From the NCBI RefSeq assembly GCF_008369325.1, contig NZ_VOBI01000030.1, positions 1-41,281 on the forward strand: 41,281 bases of DNA. The letters run 5' to 3'. Origin of the DNA: Pseudomonas sp. ANT_H12B. GTDB lineage: Bacteria > Pseudomonadota > Gammaproteobacteria > Pseudomonadales > Pseudomonadaceae. Shown piece by piece: positions 8,625-17,231 of the stretch (its first letter is position 1; each line of letters begins with the position of its first letter). The notes under the pieces were generated by a model. That model was not told the DNA's origin and made no database searches. It worked only from the letters and a program-made list of their open reading frames with translations. The translations under genes and the position numbers were made by a program.

Positions 8625-8732
8625 GATCGTTCCCAAACTCCGCGTTGGAATGCAGCAAGGGACGCTCTGCGTCCCAAAAGCAGACGCTGAGCGTCCGGGG
8701 GAGGCATTCCCACGCGGAGCGTGGGAACGATC
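8625..8732. repeat. 110-bp dispersed inverted repeat, copy 1
   Basis: The element opens with GATCGTTCCC and closes with GTGGGAACGATC. Inside are GGACGCTCTGCGTCC and GACGCTGAGCGTC hairpin arms. It is related to 22436-22551 and to the fragment at 111-126. It lies in the convergent gap beside the adhesin terminator and is a typical non-coding Pseudomonas dispersed repeat. Confidence 0.75.
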
Positions 8733-8761
8733 AGCATGATCAACGACGACTCCGCAGACAA

Positions 8762-8797
8762 AAAACCCGCCATCCCTTTACCGGGATGGCGGGTTTT
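8762..8797 (-). terminator. Intrinsic terminator of the adhesin gene
   Basis: AAAACCCGCCATCCC (8762-8776) pairs with GGGATGGCGGGTTTT (8783-8797) around a 6-nt loop, with T-runs on both strands. It lies 19 bp after the adhesin stop codon on the minus strand. It may also stop transcripts arriving from paralogue 2. Confidence 0.9.
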
Positions 8798-8815
8798 GTC
8801 GTTTCAGCCTTCAGA

Positions 8816-11800
8816 TCACACGGTATCAACCTTCAACGAATGGTCATTGAGCATCCCGTTGATGATGGTCGCCGTATCGTGCCCCCCCGCAACCACGCCA
8901 CCCGCTCCCGGCGTTATACCGTAGTGGCTGGCCAGGTTCACACCCGCCAGCTCGATGGTCTGGTTCGGTGCGGCGCCGGCCATGGCGCTGACATCGATAC
9001 TGGTGAGTACCGAATCGCCGCTGCCAATGACTTTGAAGTGCAGGTAGTCATCCAGCGACGCAGTGGTGCCATTCTCGCCTTGCAGCAGTTGTGACAGGTC
9101 GAGTTTGTCGGTGCCCGGTGTGAAGTCGGTGACGACGTCGTGACCGCTGTTGCCTTTGAGCCACTGGAAGGTGTCGGCGCCCGCACCGCCGCTGAGGGTG
9201 TTGTTGCCCAGGCCGCCGATCAGGAAGTCGTCGCCGCCCCCGCCCTTGAGGATGTCGTCGCCCAGGCCGCCGGTGATGATGTTGCTGTTGTTGTCGCCGG
9301 TGAGGCTATCGTTGAAGTTCGAACCTGTGAGGTTTTCGATCCCGGTCAGGGTGTCAGTGCCTGCGCCCAGGGTGTTCTGCGCGGCGACCAGGCTCAAGTC
9401 GACTTTGACTCCGGCCGTGGCATGGGCGTAGCTCGCGGTGTCGTTGCCGGTGCCGCCGTCGAGCAGGTCGTTGCCCGCGCCGCTGAACAGCAAGTCATTG
9501 CCGGCGCCGCCGTGCAACTCGTTATTTCCGGAACCTGCGGAGAGTACGTCGTTGCCGTCGCCGGCATTGATCACGTTGTTACCGGCGCCCGCCACCAACA
9601 CATCATCGCCCGCCGTCCCGGTGAGGGTATGGCCGTCCTGATAGGTGATGGTCACGGCGGCACTGTCGCTGCCGCCGTGGTTGTCGTTGGCGGTGTAGGT
9701 ACCGTGGGCGTCCGGGGTGATGTCGTGGCCGCCGGAGTAGTTGAGGGTCATGGTCAGCTGATAGTTTTCCGCGTTGTTGGCGCCGCTGCCGCTGGTATTG
9801 GTGATGTTGGTGATATGGATCTGGTAGGTTCCGTCCGAGGTCGCGGTCAGGGTTTGCCCGTCCGCCAGGGCGAACCACGCGCCGCCATTGATCGAGTACT
9901 CCATGGCGATGTGACCGCCCGCCAGGTTGTGGTCCAGGTTCAGGGTTTCACCTTGTTTGAGGTTGACGGTAATCCGGTCCTCATCGTTGGCATTACCTTT
10001 GGTCACCGCCCCCAGATAACCACTGACCACCAGCATCGCCGTCATCGTTGCCGCGTTCGCAGCGAAGGAGCTGCGCACGTTCGCCAATACCTGGTTAGCG
10101 TTGTTGTTGCCGGTTGAGGAGAAGCTGATCGCCCCGGTGCCGGTGAAGTCTGCGCTTCTGGAAATCCAGCCGGTGTTGAACGTGGTGGGCGAAGCCGTCA
10201 GCGGATCGCCGTTGGGGTCGGTGTCGTTGGCCAACAACAACTCGCCCGGTACCACGACGCTGCCCGACAGTACGTTGGTGATGACATGGTCGTCGGCTGC
10301 CACTGGCGGCGCGTTCGGAATGACTTTGACCACCAGCGTGGAGCTGGCCAGGTCGCCGTCATTGTCGCTGACGGTGAAGCCGATATTTTCAGTGAGCACC
10401 ACCGCTGTGGTTTTCTGCGAGACGTAGGTGTATTCGCCAGTATCGAGGTTCACCACCAGCGTGCCTTTGTTGTCGGTGGCGATGCTCAGGGTGTTGTTGG
10501 CCGTGTTGAACGTACCGTGGTTGACCCCGCCGCTGAAGTTCAGCGAACCCTGGTTGCTGTTGCCTTTGGGGTCATAGGTGTAGGTGGTGCCGTCCACCGT
10601 GATGGTTTTGATGAAACCGCCATCGGCGCCAAACGTACCGCCCTCGCCCAGCAACGAACCGGTGACCGGTGCGCCAACCACGGTGCCCGACAGCACCGAG
10701 TTGAGTTGTTTGAGGTCGGTCACCACCACGGCGTTGGTGTTGGTGTTGGAAACGCCGTCATAGGCCAGTGGATCGAGGTTGGCATTGCCGACGTTGTTCC
10801 CCAGGCCAATCGCATAGTTCTTGATGTCATTGGCTTCGAGGAAGGCTTTCCAGGCGGCCTCATCCGCTGTACCGATAGCCCCTTCGTTAGGTTTGCCGTC
10901 GGAGAAGAAGTAGCCGACGTTCTGTGCGCCCGTCAGTTTGCCGTTGGTCTCGAACGCGGTTTGCGCCACGGCCACCGCCTCGTCGTAGTTGGTGCCACCC
11001 CCTGCCGTGAGGCCGGCGATGATCGACTTGGCCGTCGCCACATCCACCCAGACCAAGGTCTTGTCAGTGGCGTCGCTGCTGAAGGTGACAATCTGCACTT
11101 TCACATCGCCCAGGTCGTCGTACTTGTCCAGCAAAGCGCTGATCGCCTGTTTGGCCAGCGCCAGTCGCGACAGACCGTTCACGCCGGAACCATCGGCCAT
11201 GCTGCCGGACACGTCGATCACCAGCAGCAAGTTGGAGTCGATCTCCACAGCCGCCACCGAACGGTCCGACGCCACGGCTTTGGGCACGTCATCGACGATG
11301 TTCACCACGATGGTGCTGGTGGTGCTGTTGCCCAACGCATCGGTGGCTTTGTAGGTGAAGCTTTCGCTCAGGGTGTTCGGCCCATCGTTGGCACCCGGCG
11401 ACGATTTCGGTGCCGAGGTCAGCGTGTAGGTGTAGGTGCCGTTAGGGTTGAGCAGGATTTGCCCATAGGTGCCGGTGGCGTTGCCGACCAGGGTGTAAGT
11501 GACCGCGCCACTGGCACCGCTGACGGAGCCGACCAAGGTGCCGGAAGCGGTTTCGCCGGTGTTGCCGGGCTCGCTGCCGGTGACAGAGCCCGCCGCCAGG
11601 TCCTGACCGTCCCTGCTCAAATCAAGGGCTTTTTCGTAGACGGTTACGTCCGTATCGGTGACTGCTCTGATGCAACTGTTGCTGACATCGATGGTGATGG
11701 TAGTGGTGCTTTGATCACCATCGGCATCACGCACGGTGTAGGTGAACGTGTCCGTGGCACCCGGTTCGTTCACCGAGTTCGGGTTGCTGTGATAAACCGC

Positions 11801-14800
11801 ATTGCCGTGGGCATCGAGGGTCAGGTAACCGTAGGCGCCGTTGATGCTTGTACCCAGGCCGCCAACGGCCGGGGTCGAGGTGTTGCCGCCAGCGCGCACG
11901 CCGACCACTGCACCACCGGCTGCCAGACCGTCGGCACCGCCCACGTCGTTGTCCAGCACGTTGCCGCTGATCGTGCCGCCCTCTACCACGCTCGCCAAAT
12001 CCGCTTTTGCGGTCGGCAGATCATCGACGATGTTGACGTTGATCTGACCCGAGGCTGTGCTGCCGTCGCTGTCAGTGGCGACCACACTGAAGTTTTCGGT
12101 GATGCCGTTAGCACCGTTGGCATTCGGATGGGTTTCGTTATCCACCAAGGTGTAGCTGTAACTGACCACGCCAGTCGCCGGGTTGTAACCGGTGATCGTC
12201 AAGGTGCTGCCCAACGGGGTGACGATCGATTGCGGGAAGCCTGCGGCCACGCCGCCGGTCAATACGCTGATGCCGCCAACCGTCAGGTTCTGCAGACCGT
12301 CAAGAGCCGTGACCGTGAAGGTGCCGGTCTGGGTCAGGGCCGCAGCGTCTGGATGAGTGCCGTCACTGAGGTTTTTCTCGTAGACCGTCAGTTCGCCACA
12401 ATCGATATCCAGGCCCTTGATGATGACCGGGTCGTTGTTGTTATGAACGTTCAGCACCAGGGTTGCGGTGCTGGTATCGCCGTCCGAATCGGTGAGGGTG
12501 TAGACGAAGTTTTCCGTGCCGTTACCGCCACCGTGCAGGGCTTTGAAATCAGCATCGCTGGTGTTCAGGGTGTAGGTGTAAGTGCCATTGGCATTCAACA
12601 CCAACGTGCCGTAAGTACCGGTGAAAGTACCGGGAGTGATCGGCCCGGAATTCGGGCCGGTCGCCACATGATCGGCGCCTTGTACATCGTTGCTCAGCAC
12701 GTTGCCGTTGAGGGTCAGCAGGGTTTCCGACGCTGCGTGAGCGTTGTTGTCGTTCACCGCTTTGGGCACGTCATCGACAATGTTCACCACGATGGTGCTG
12801 GTGGTGGTGTTGCCCAAGGCATCGGTGGCTTGGTAGGTGAAGCTTTCGCTCAGGCTATTGGCGCCATCGTCGACATGCGGCGTGGTGCTTGGCGCCGAGG
12901 TCAGGGTGTAGGTGTAGGTGCCATTGGGGTTGAGCAGGATCTGCCCGTAGGTGCCGGTCGCGCTGCCAATCAGGGTGTAAGTGATCGCGCCGCTGGCGCC
13001 GGTAACCGAGCCGACCAGGGTGCCGGAAGCGGTTTCGCCGGTGCTGCCGGGCTGGCTGCCGATGACAGTGCCGGGCGCAAGATCCTGCCCGTCCTTGGTC
13101 AAGTCCAGGGCTTTTTCGTAGACGGTCACGTCAGTATCGGTAACTGCCACGATGCAACTGTTGCTGACATCGATGGTGATGGTGGTGGTGCTTTCATCGC
13201 CATCCGCATCGCGCACGGTGTAGGTGAAAACGTCGGTCGCACCCGGGCTGCTCACGGCGTTCGGGTTGCTGTGATAGACCGCGTTGCCGTTGGCATCCAG
13301 GGTCAGGTAACCGTAGGTGCCGTTGATGTTCGAACCCAGGCCGCCAATGACCGAGGTCGAGGTATCGCTACCGGCGCGCACGCCGACTACCGCGCCACTG
13401 AGGGCCGGGCCGTCAGCACCGCCGATGTCGTTGTCCAGCACGTTGCCGCTGACGGTTCCGCCCTCCGCCACCGATGCAGCGTCGGGTTTGGCGGTCGGCA
13501 GGTCATCGACAATGTTGACGTTGATCTGCCCCGACGCAGTGCTGCCATCGCTGTCGGTGGCGACTACGTTGAAGTTCTCGGTGATGCTGTTGGCACCGTT
13601 GGCGGTCGTGTGGGTTTCGTTGTCCACCAGGGTGTAGGTGTAGCTGACCACGCCAGTGGAGGCGTTGTAACCGGTGATGGTCAGGGTGCTGCCCAACGGG
13701 GTGACGATCGATTGCGGGAAGCCCGCGGCCACGCCACCGGTGACCACGTTGATGCCACCGACGGTCAGGGTTTGCAGACCATCGAGCGCAGTGACGGTGA
13801 AGGTGCCGCTTTGAGTCAGTGCAGGTGCGTTGGGGCTGGTGCCGTCGCTGAGGTTTGACTCGTGGACGGTCAGCTCACCGCCATCGACATCGAGCCCACC
13901 GATGGTCACCGGGTCGTCGTTGTTGTGGATGTTCAGCACCAGGTTGGCGGTGCTGGTGTCGCCATCGGCGTCGGTGATGGTGTAGGAGAAGGTTTCCGTG
14001 CCACTACCATTGCCATGCAGGGCTTTGAAGTCAGCGTCGCTGGTATTCAGGGTGTAGGTGTACGTGCCGTTGGCGTTCAACACCAACGTGCCGTAAGTCC
14101 CGATGAAGGTACCGCCGACAATCGGCCCGCTGTCGGGGCCGACGGGAATGCGGTCAGCACCCTGGCTATCGTTGGGCAGCACGCTGCCGGTCAGGGTCAA
14201 CAGGGTTTCCGAGGCGTTGCTGGCGTTGCTGTCATCGACCGCTTTGGGCACGTCGTCGGTGATGTTGACGTCCAGAGACCCGGTGGCGGTATCGCCATTG
14301 GGATCCCCGGCAACCACGGTGAACTGTTCGCTGAGATTGTTGATGCCATCACCGGCCGAATGGGTTTCGTTGCCGTTGAGGGTGTAGCTGTAACTCACAA
14401 CACCCGTGGCCGGGTTGTAGCCGGTGACGGTCAGGGTATTGCCCAACTGGGTGGTGATCGACTGCGGGAAGCCTGCGGCCACGCCGCCGCTGATCACGTT
14501 GATCCCGCCGATGCTCAGGCTGGTCAGCCCGTCGGGCGCAGAAACGGTAAAGGTGCCGCGTTGGGTCAGCGCCCCGGGATTGCTGGCCGAACCGTCGGCC
14601 AGGTTGGCTTCGTTGAGGGTCAGTTCGCCCCCCGCCACCGACAGGCCGGTGAGGGTAACCGGGTTGTTTGGCACCTCAGGAACGACCGGTACTACCGGAA
14701 CAACGCCTGTGCCCCCAGCGCCTGCACCACCGTCATCGCCGTTGTCCGGATCACCGGCCAGACGCTCAAGAGGAAACTCGGGGATGCCGTTGAAACCTGC

Positions 14801-15259
14801 GGTAGGGAACCCGATGGTCGGATCGACCCGGCCTCCCACTTCTTCGAGCATGACGAAACTGTGACCACCGCCCAGTGCACCACCAGGGGTTCCAGTCGAT
14901 TCAGGGCCAGCAGCCGTCGCTTCAGCGGTCTGCGTCGGGTCGTCGCCGGCAGCGATCGCTTTTTGCAGTTGTTCGACATCGGTCAGTTGCGCCTGAGTCG
15001 GCGTCACCGCTTCAGCGGTGTCCACATGGGGCGCCTGATGCGCGAGCAGCTGAGAGGTCATTTGCAAGCTGCTGCCACGCCCGAGGGTTAGCTCCTGGCC
15101 ATTTTGCAGATGCACCGCCACCGCGCCTTCGGCACCGGTAATCAGTTGATCGCCAGCGAACAATCGATCGCCCTCGACCAACGCGCGTCGGGTGCCATCG
15201 TTCGCTACCGCGAACACTTGGCCAATAACCTTACTGACGATACCGATGAGCGTTGCCAT
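8816..15259 (-). CDS. lapA: LapA-like RTX biofilm adhesin with vWA domain
   Basis: This 2147-aa type I-secreted adhesin is anchored in the outer membrane by an N-terminal retention module. The ATG at 15259 (MATLIGIV) is chosen because GGAGG lies 8 nt upstream. Residues 1-110 match LapA retention modules. TAAG at 115-118 is the expected LapG site, with the cut between A116 and A117 by homology. About 190-339 is a partial repeat. About 340-1328 holds two 494-aa tandem units of VCBS/cadherin-like domains. A von Willebrand A domain spans about 1343-1525 with MIDAS DVSGS. RTX GGxGxDxLx nonapeptides span about 1881-2025, and a C-terminal secretion domain ends the protein. It is far shorter than the giant LapA of P. 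fluorescens Pf0-1, so it could be a MapA-like second adhesin. Its position beside lapG, lapD and lapEBC still supports the Lap assignment. Cysteines occur in SNSCI (twice) and DCGEL, which is unusual for a secreted adhesin. Confidence 0.92.
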   Translation of the reverse strand: MATLIGIVSKVIGQVFAVANDGTRRALVEGDRLFAGDQLITGAEGAVAVHLQNGQELTLGRGSSLQMTSQLLAHQAPHVDTAEAVTPTQAQLTDVEQLQKAIAAGDDPTQTAEATAAGPESTGTPGGALGGGHSFVMLEEVGGRVDPTIGFPTAGFNGIPEFPLERLAGDPDNGDDGGAGAGGTGVVPVVPVVPEVPNNPVTLTGLSVAGGELTLNEANLADGSASNPGALTQRGTFTVSAPDGLTSLSIGGINVISGGVAAGFPQSITTQLGNTLTVTGYNPATGVVSYSYTLNGNETHSAGDGINNLSEQFTVVAGDPNGDTATGSLDVNITDDVPKAVDDSNASNASETLLTLTGSVLPNDSQGADRIPVGPDSGPIVGGTFIGTYGTLVLNANGTYTYTLNTSDADFKALHGNGSGTETFSYTITDADGDTSTANLVLNIHNNDDPVTIGGLDVDGGELTVHESNLSDGTSPNAPALTQSGTFTVTALDGLQTLTVGGINVVTGGVAAGFPQSIVTPLGSTLTITGYNASTGVVSYTYTLVDNETHTTANGANSITENFNVVATDSDGSTASGQINVNIVDDLPTAKPDAASVAEGGTVSGNVLDNDIGGADGPALSGAVVGVRAGSDTSTSVIGGLGSNINGTYGYLTLDANGNAVYHSNPNAVSSPGATDVFTYTVRDADGDESTTTITIDVSNSCIVAVTDTDVTVYEKALDLTKDGQDLAPGTVIGSQPGSTGETASGTLVGSVTGASGAITYTLIGSATGTYGQILLNPNGTYTYTLTSAPSTTPHVDDGANSLSESFTYQATDALGNTTTSTIVVNIVDDVPKAVNDNNAHAASETLLTLNGNVLSNDVQGADHVATGPNSGPITPGTFTGTYGTLVLNANGTYTYTLNTSDADFKALHGGGNGTENFVYTLTDSDGDTSTATLVLNVHNNNDPVIIKGLDIDCGELTVYEKNLSDGTHPDAAALTQTGTFTVTALDGLQNLTVGGISVLTGGVAAGFPQSIVTPLGSTLTITGYNPATGVVSYSYTLVDNETHPNANGANGITENFSVVATDSDGSTASGQINVNIVDDLPTAKADLASVVEGGTISGNVLDNDVGGADGLAAGGAVVGVRAGGNTSTPAVGGLGTSINGAYGYLTLDAHGNAVYHSNPNSVNEPGATDTFTYTVRDADGDQSTTTITIDVSNSCIRAVTDTDVTVYEKALDLSRDGQDLAAGSVTGSEPGNTGETASGTLVGSVSGASGAVTYTLVGNATGTYGQILLNPNGTYTYTLTSAPKSSPGANDGPNTLSESFTYKATDALGNSTTSTIVVNIVDDVPKAVASDRSVAAVEIDSNLLLVIDVSGSMADGSGVNGLSRLALAKQAISALLDKYDDLGDVKVQIVTFSSDATDKTLVWVDVATAKSIIAGLTAGGGTNYDEAVAVAQTAFETNGKLTGAQNVGYFFSDGKPNEGAIGTADEAAWKAFLEANDIKNYAIGLGNNVGNANLDPLAYDGVSNTNTNAVVVTDLKQLNSVLSGTVVGAPVTGSLLGEGGTFGADGGFIKTITVDGTTYTYDPKGNSNQGSLNFSGGVNHGTFNTANNTLSIATDNKGTLVVNLDTGEYTYVSQKTTAVVLTENIGFTVSDNDGDLASSTLVVKVIPNAPPVAADDHVITNVLSGSVVVPGELLLANDTDPNGDPLTASPTTFNTGWISRSADFTGTGAISFSSTGNNNANQVLANVRSSFAANAATMTAMLVVSGYLGAVTKGNANDEDRITVNLKQGETLNLDHNLAGGHIAMEYSINGGAWFALADGQTLTATSDGTYQIHITNITNTSGSGANNAENYQLTMTLNYSGGHDITPDAHGTYTANDNHGGSDSAAVTITYQDGHTLTGTAGDDVLVAGAGNNVINAGDGNDVLSAGSGNNELHGGAGNDLLFSGAGNDLLDGGTGNDTASYAHATAGVKVDLSLVAAQNTLGAGTDTLTGIENLTGSNFNDSLTGDNNSNIITGGLGDDILKGGGGDDFLIGGLGNNTLSGGAGADTFQWLKGNSGHDVVTDFTPGTDKLDLSQLLQGENGTTASLDDYLHFKVIGSGDSVLTSIDVSAMAGAAPNQTIELAGVNLASHYGITPGAGGVVAGGHDTATIINGMLNDHSLKVDTV
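11277..12758 (-). repeat. Adhesin tandem repeat, promoter-distal 1482-bp unit
   Basis: This is the second 494-aa unit in protein order. Its boundary (GCTTTGGGCACGTC, encoding DVPKA) recurs at 11277, 12759 and 14241, so each unit is exactly 1482 bp. The internal anchor TGCGGGAAGC at 12231 and 13713 gives the same period. Each unit contains about four beta-rich domains. Confidence 0.9.
12759..14240 (-). repeat. Adhesin tandem repeat, promoter-proximal 1482-bp unit
   Basis: This is the first full 494-aa unit in protein order, collinear with 11277-12758. A partial third copy (the GGELT...TGVVSY block) lies at about 14241-14680, where the same anchor recurs at 14463. Many synonymous differences separate the copies while length is conserved. 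Confidence 0.9.
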
Positions 15260-15691
15260 GTGCATTTCCTCCGCTGCCAACCGCTGTCGGCACCCTGGTT
15301 GTGCGAAGAACGTGCTCATGGATCAAAGGAGTTGCCCTGCGGATCGTCTACCGGGCTGCTTGGGTTATTTGAAACAAGCCGCTGCCCCGGCGACGTTCTC
15401 GCCAAGCGTGCCGCTCGCGGGCGACGTGTGCGATTCGGGATAAAACCCCATGCAATCAACGGCATCGGCATCCAGTTGCGCAACAAATTGCCCTGCGAGC
15501 GATGCGTAACGGTTCTGACCCACCAGAGTGACAAAAAACCGGCGCTTCCAAACCGTTCCGCTTCCCTCCCCTCCAGCACTTCTCCGCTCTATGTCGATAA
15601 GTGGGTGGAACATTCCTCTGGCCCGAATGAGCTCCCTAAAGCTCATAAATCAAGGCTTTCGGAGTGAACAATGTGCTGGATTTTGCAGAGC

Positions 15692-15721
15692 GCATAAGTT
15701 TTTATTGGCATAAGCCTTATG
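15692..15721. promoter_or_regulatory. CATAAG direct and inverted repeats
   Basis: GCATAAG occurs at 15692-15698 and 15708-15714, a spacing of 16 bp. CATAAG-C-CTTATG at 15709-15721 is a perfect inverted repeat with a 1-nt centre. The placement in the divergent lapA-lapE region suggests a regulator site; the protein is unknown. Confidence 0.35.
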
Positions 15722-15797
15722 AGAAATACTTCTTAGCTTCTCTCTAGAATGTTCTTAGCTCTGTTGTTACAAGCATGAAACGGTTTTACCTATAAAT

Positions 15798-15817
15798 GTC
15801 GTCAAATAATTGGCGAC
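15798..15817. promoter_or_regulatory. Candidate FleQ box in a 20-bp imperfect palindrome
   Basis: GTCGTCAAATAATTGGCGAC is an imperfect palindrome. Its inner 14 bp (15801-15814, GTCAAATAATTGGC) agrees at 11 of 14 positions with the FleQ consensus GTCAATAAATTGAC as I recall it. FleQ is a c-di-GMP-responsive regulator of lap genes in P. putida. The site ends 36 bp before the lapE start. Confidence 0.45.
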
Positions 15818-15853
15818 TGATAAAGCACCATAGGACTTCAGGGAGATGCATCC

Positions 15854-17212
15854 ATGCGCGTTTTGACCCCACTTTGCAGCGCGATTCTTCTGGCCATGGC
15901 CTGCTCATCCCAGGCCCAAGCCATGTCATTGACCGAGGCGATCCAGAGCACCATTGCAACCCATCCGGAACTGGCGTCACGGGTGGACAGCCGCCTCTCG
16001 GCCGATGAAGACGTGAAAGTCGCCAAGGGGGGCTTTTATCCATCAGTTGATCTGAACGCCGCCTACGGGCGCGGGTACAGCGACAACACCAACACACGGG
16101 CGTTCGGCAATCACCACACGGAAATCCTGACTTACACCCAATCGGAACTGCGTCTGCGGCAGATGCTCTTCGATGGTTTCAACACCCCCAATGAAGTCGA
16201 ACGCACCAAAGGCGTGGTCAACTCCCGGGCCTATTACGCTCAGGGCACCGCTCAGGATCTGGCGTTGCGCACCATCGAGGTCTACCTCGAAGTGCTCAAG
16301 CGCCGTGAACTGGTGACCCTGGCCACAAACAACCTGCAAGCGCACTTGCGAGTGAACGATCAGATCGGCCTGCGAACCCAGCGCGGTATCGGCAGCAACG
16401 CCGACTCCGATCAGTCCGTCGCTCGCCGGGCACTGGCGCAGAACAACCTCGACACCGCCGAAGTCGACCTGGCTGACGCCGAGTCGAATTTCTACGCCGT
16501 CACGGGGCGCCTGCCCGATGAACTCGAAACACCGCCGTCCATCCGCGGCGAACTGCCCGCCTCCCTGCCGGAAGCGCAGCAAAGCATGGTGGAAAACAAC
16601 CCGTACCTGAAATCCGCCCAAGCCGACGTGCAATCGGCCGAGAGCCAGTACGAAGTCGCCAAGTCGCCGTTCTACCCGCGCTTCGACGCTGAAGCGGCCG
16701 TGGGTGCGAACAACAACGTGCAGGGCGAAGAAGGCCACGACAACGAATGGCGAGTGGGTGTAGTCATGAACTACAACCTGTTCCGCGGCGGCAGCGACAA
16801 GGCGCGCCTGCAGTCCGATGCGCACAAGATCAATCAGGCGATGGACATCCGCAACAACGCCCTGCGCCAGCTCAACGAGAACATTCACCTGGCCTGGAAC
16901 GCCATGGTCAACGCCAAGAAACAAACCCCGACCGCCCGCGAGTACGCTGACACCAGCAGACGCGTGCGCGTGGCGTATCAGGACCAGTTCGGCCTCGGAC
17001 AACGCACCCTGCTCGACCTGCTGGACAGTGAAAACGAGCTCTACAACGCCAACCGCCGCTACACCGAAGTGCGCTACACCGAGGAATACTCGATGTACCG
17101 CGTGCTGGCGAACATGGGCCAGTTGCTGAGCCAACAACGGGTGGTGCTGCCCGCCGATACGATCGCCCAGACCGAAGTAAAAAACGAAGCGCGTCTGCCT
17201 GAACTGAGGTAA
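15854..17212 (+). CDS. lapE: LapE-type TolC-family outer membrane channel
   Basis: This 452-aa TolC-like protein is the outer membrane pore of the adhesin's type I secretion system. A signal peptide (about 1-23, ending SSQAQA) is followed by the outer membrane efflux repeats. MSLTEAIQ opens the first repeat, and heptad-rich alpha-barrel segments run to about residue 430, with NYNLFRGG near 310 marking the second repeat's beta segment. AGGGAGA lies about 8 nt before the ATG. lapB starts 20 bp downstream, so lapE-lapB-lapC form one operon. In this class of system the retained adhesin N-terminus sits inside the LapE pore. Identity rests on fold motifs and context. Confidence 0.92.
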   Translation: MRVLTPLCSAILLAMACSSQAQAMSLTEAIQSTIATHPELASRVDSRLSADEDVKVAKGGFYPSVDLNAAYGRGYSDNTNTRAFGNHHTEILTYTQSELRLRQMLFDGFNTPNEVERTKGVVNSRAYYAQGTAQDLALRTIEVYLEVLKRRELVTLATNNLQAHLRVNDQIGLRTQRGIGSNADSDQSVARRALAQNNLDTAEVDLADAESNFYAVTGRLPDELETPPSIRGELPASLPEAQQSMVENNPYLKSAQADVQSAESQYEVAKSPFYPRFDAEAAVGANNNVQGEEGHDNEWRVGVVMNYNLFRGGSDKARLQSDAHKINQAMDIRNNALRQLNENIHLAWNAMVNAKKQTPTAREYADTSRRVRVAYQDQFGLGQRTLLDLLDSENELYNANRRYTEVRYTEEYSMYRVLANMGQLLSQQRVVLPADTIAQTEVKNEARLPELR

Positions 17213-17231
17213 TGCAACTGGAGCGATCAAT

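Larger units (their letters stand above)
15260..15853. promoter_or_regulatory. Divergent control region between lapA and lapEBC
   Basis: This 594-bp region separates divergent lapA and lapE. Open frames cross it (for example minus strand 15365-15646, 93 aa), but none has a ribosome site or a recognisable domain, so I do not call a gene. The lapE side is AT-rich (about 15690-15800) and contains two direct copies of GCATAAG, an inverted repeat and a FleQ-like box, listed separately. No convincing sigma-70 promoter was found by eye. Confidence 0.6.

Noticed and set aside
8625..8732. CRISPR-like short repeats
   Set aside because: The repeated blocks are inverted arms of one palindromic element without regular spacing or spacers.
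10286..13858. 1190-aa open frame on the plus strand opposite the adhesin gene
   Set aside because: It is an antisense shadow of the repetitive adhesin; it has valine/glycine-rich periodic composition from the repeats, no ribosome site and no domain.
15365..15646. 93-aa minus-strand frame between lapA and lapE
   Set aside because: No ribosome site before its ATG, no recognisable motif, and it lies in the divergent control region.
15764..15796. Sigma-70 promoter for lapE (TTGTTA and TATAAA)
   Set aside because: The spacer would be 21 bp; the alternative TTACAA at 18 bp matches the -35 consensus poorly.
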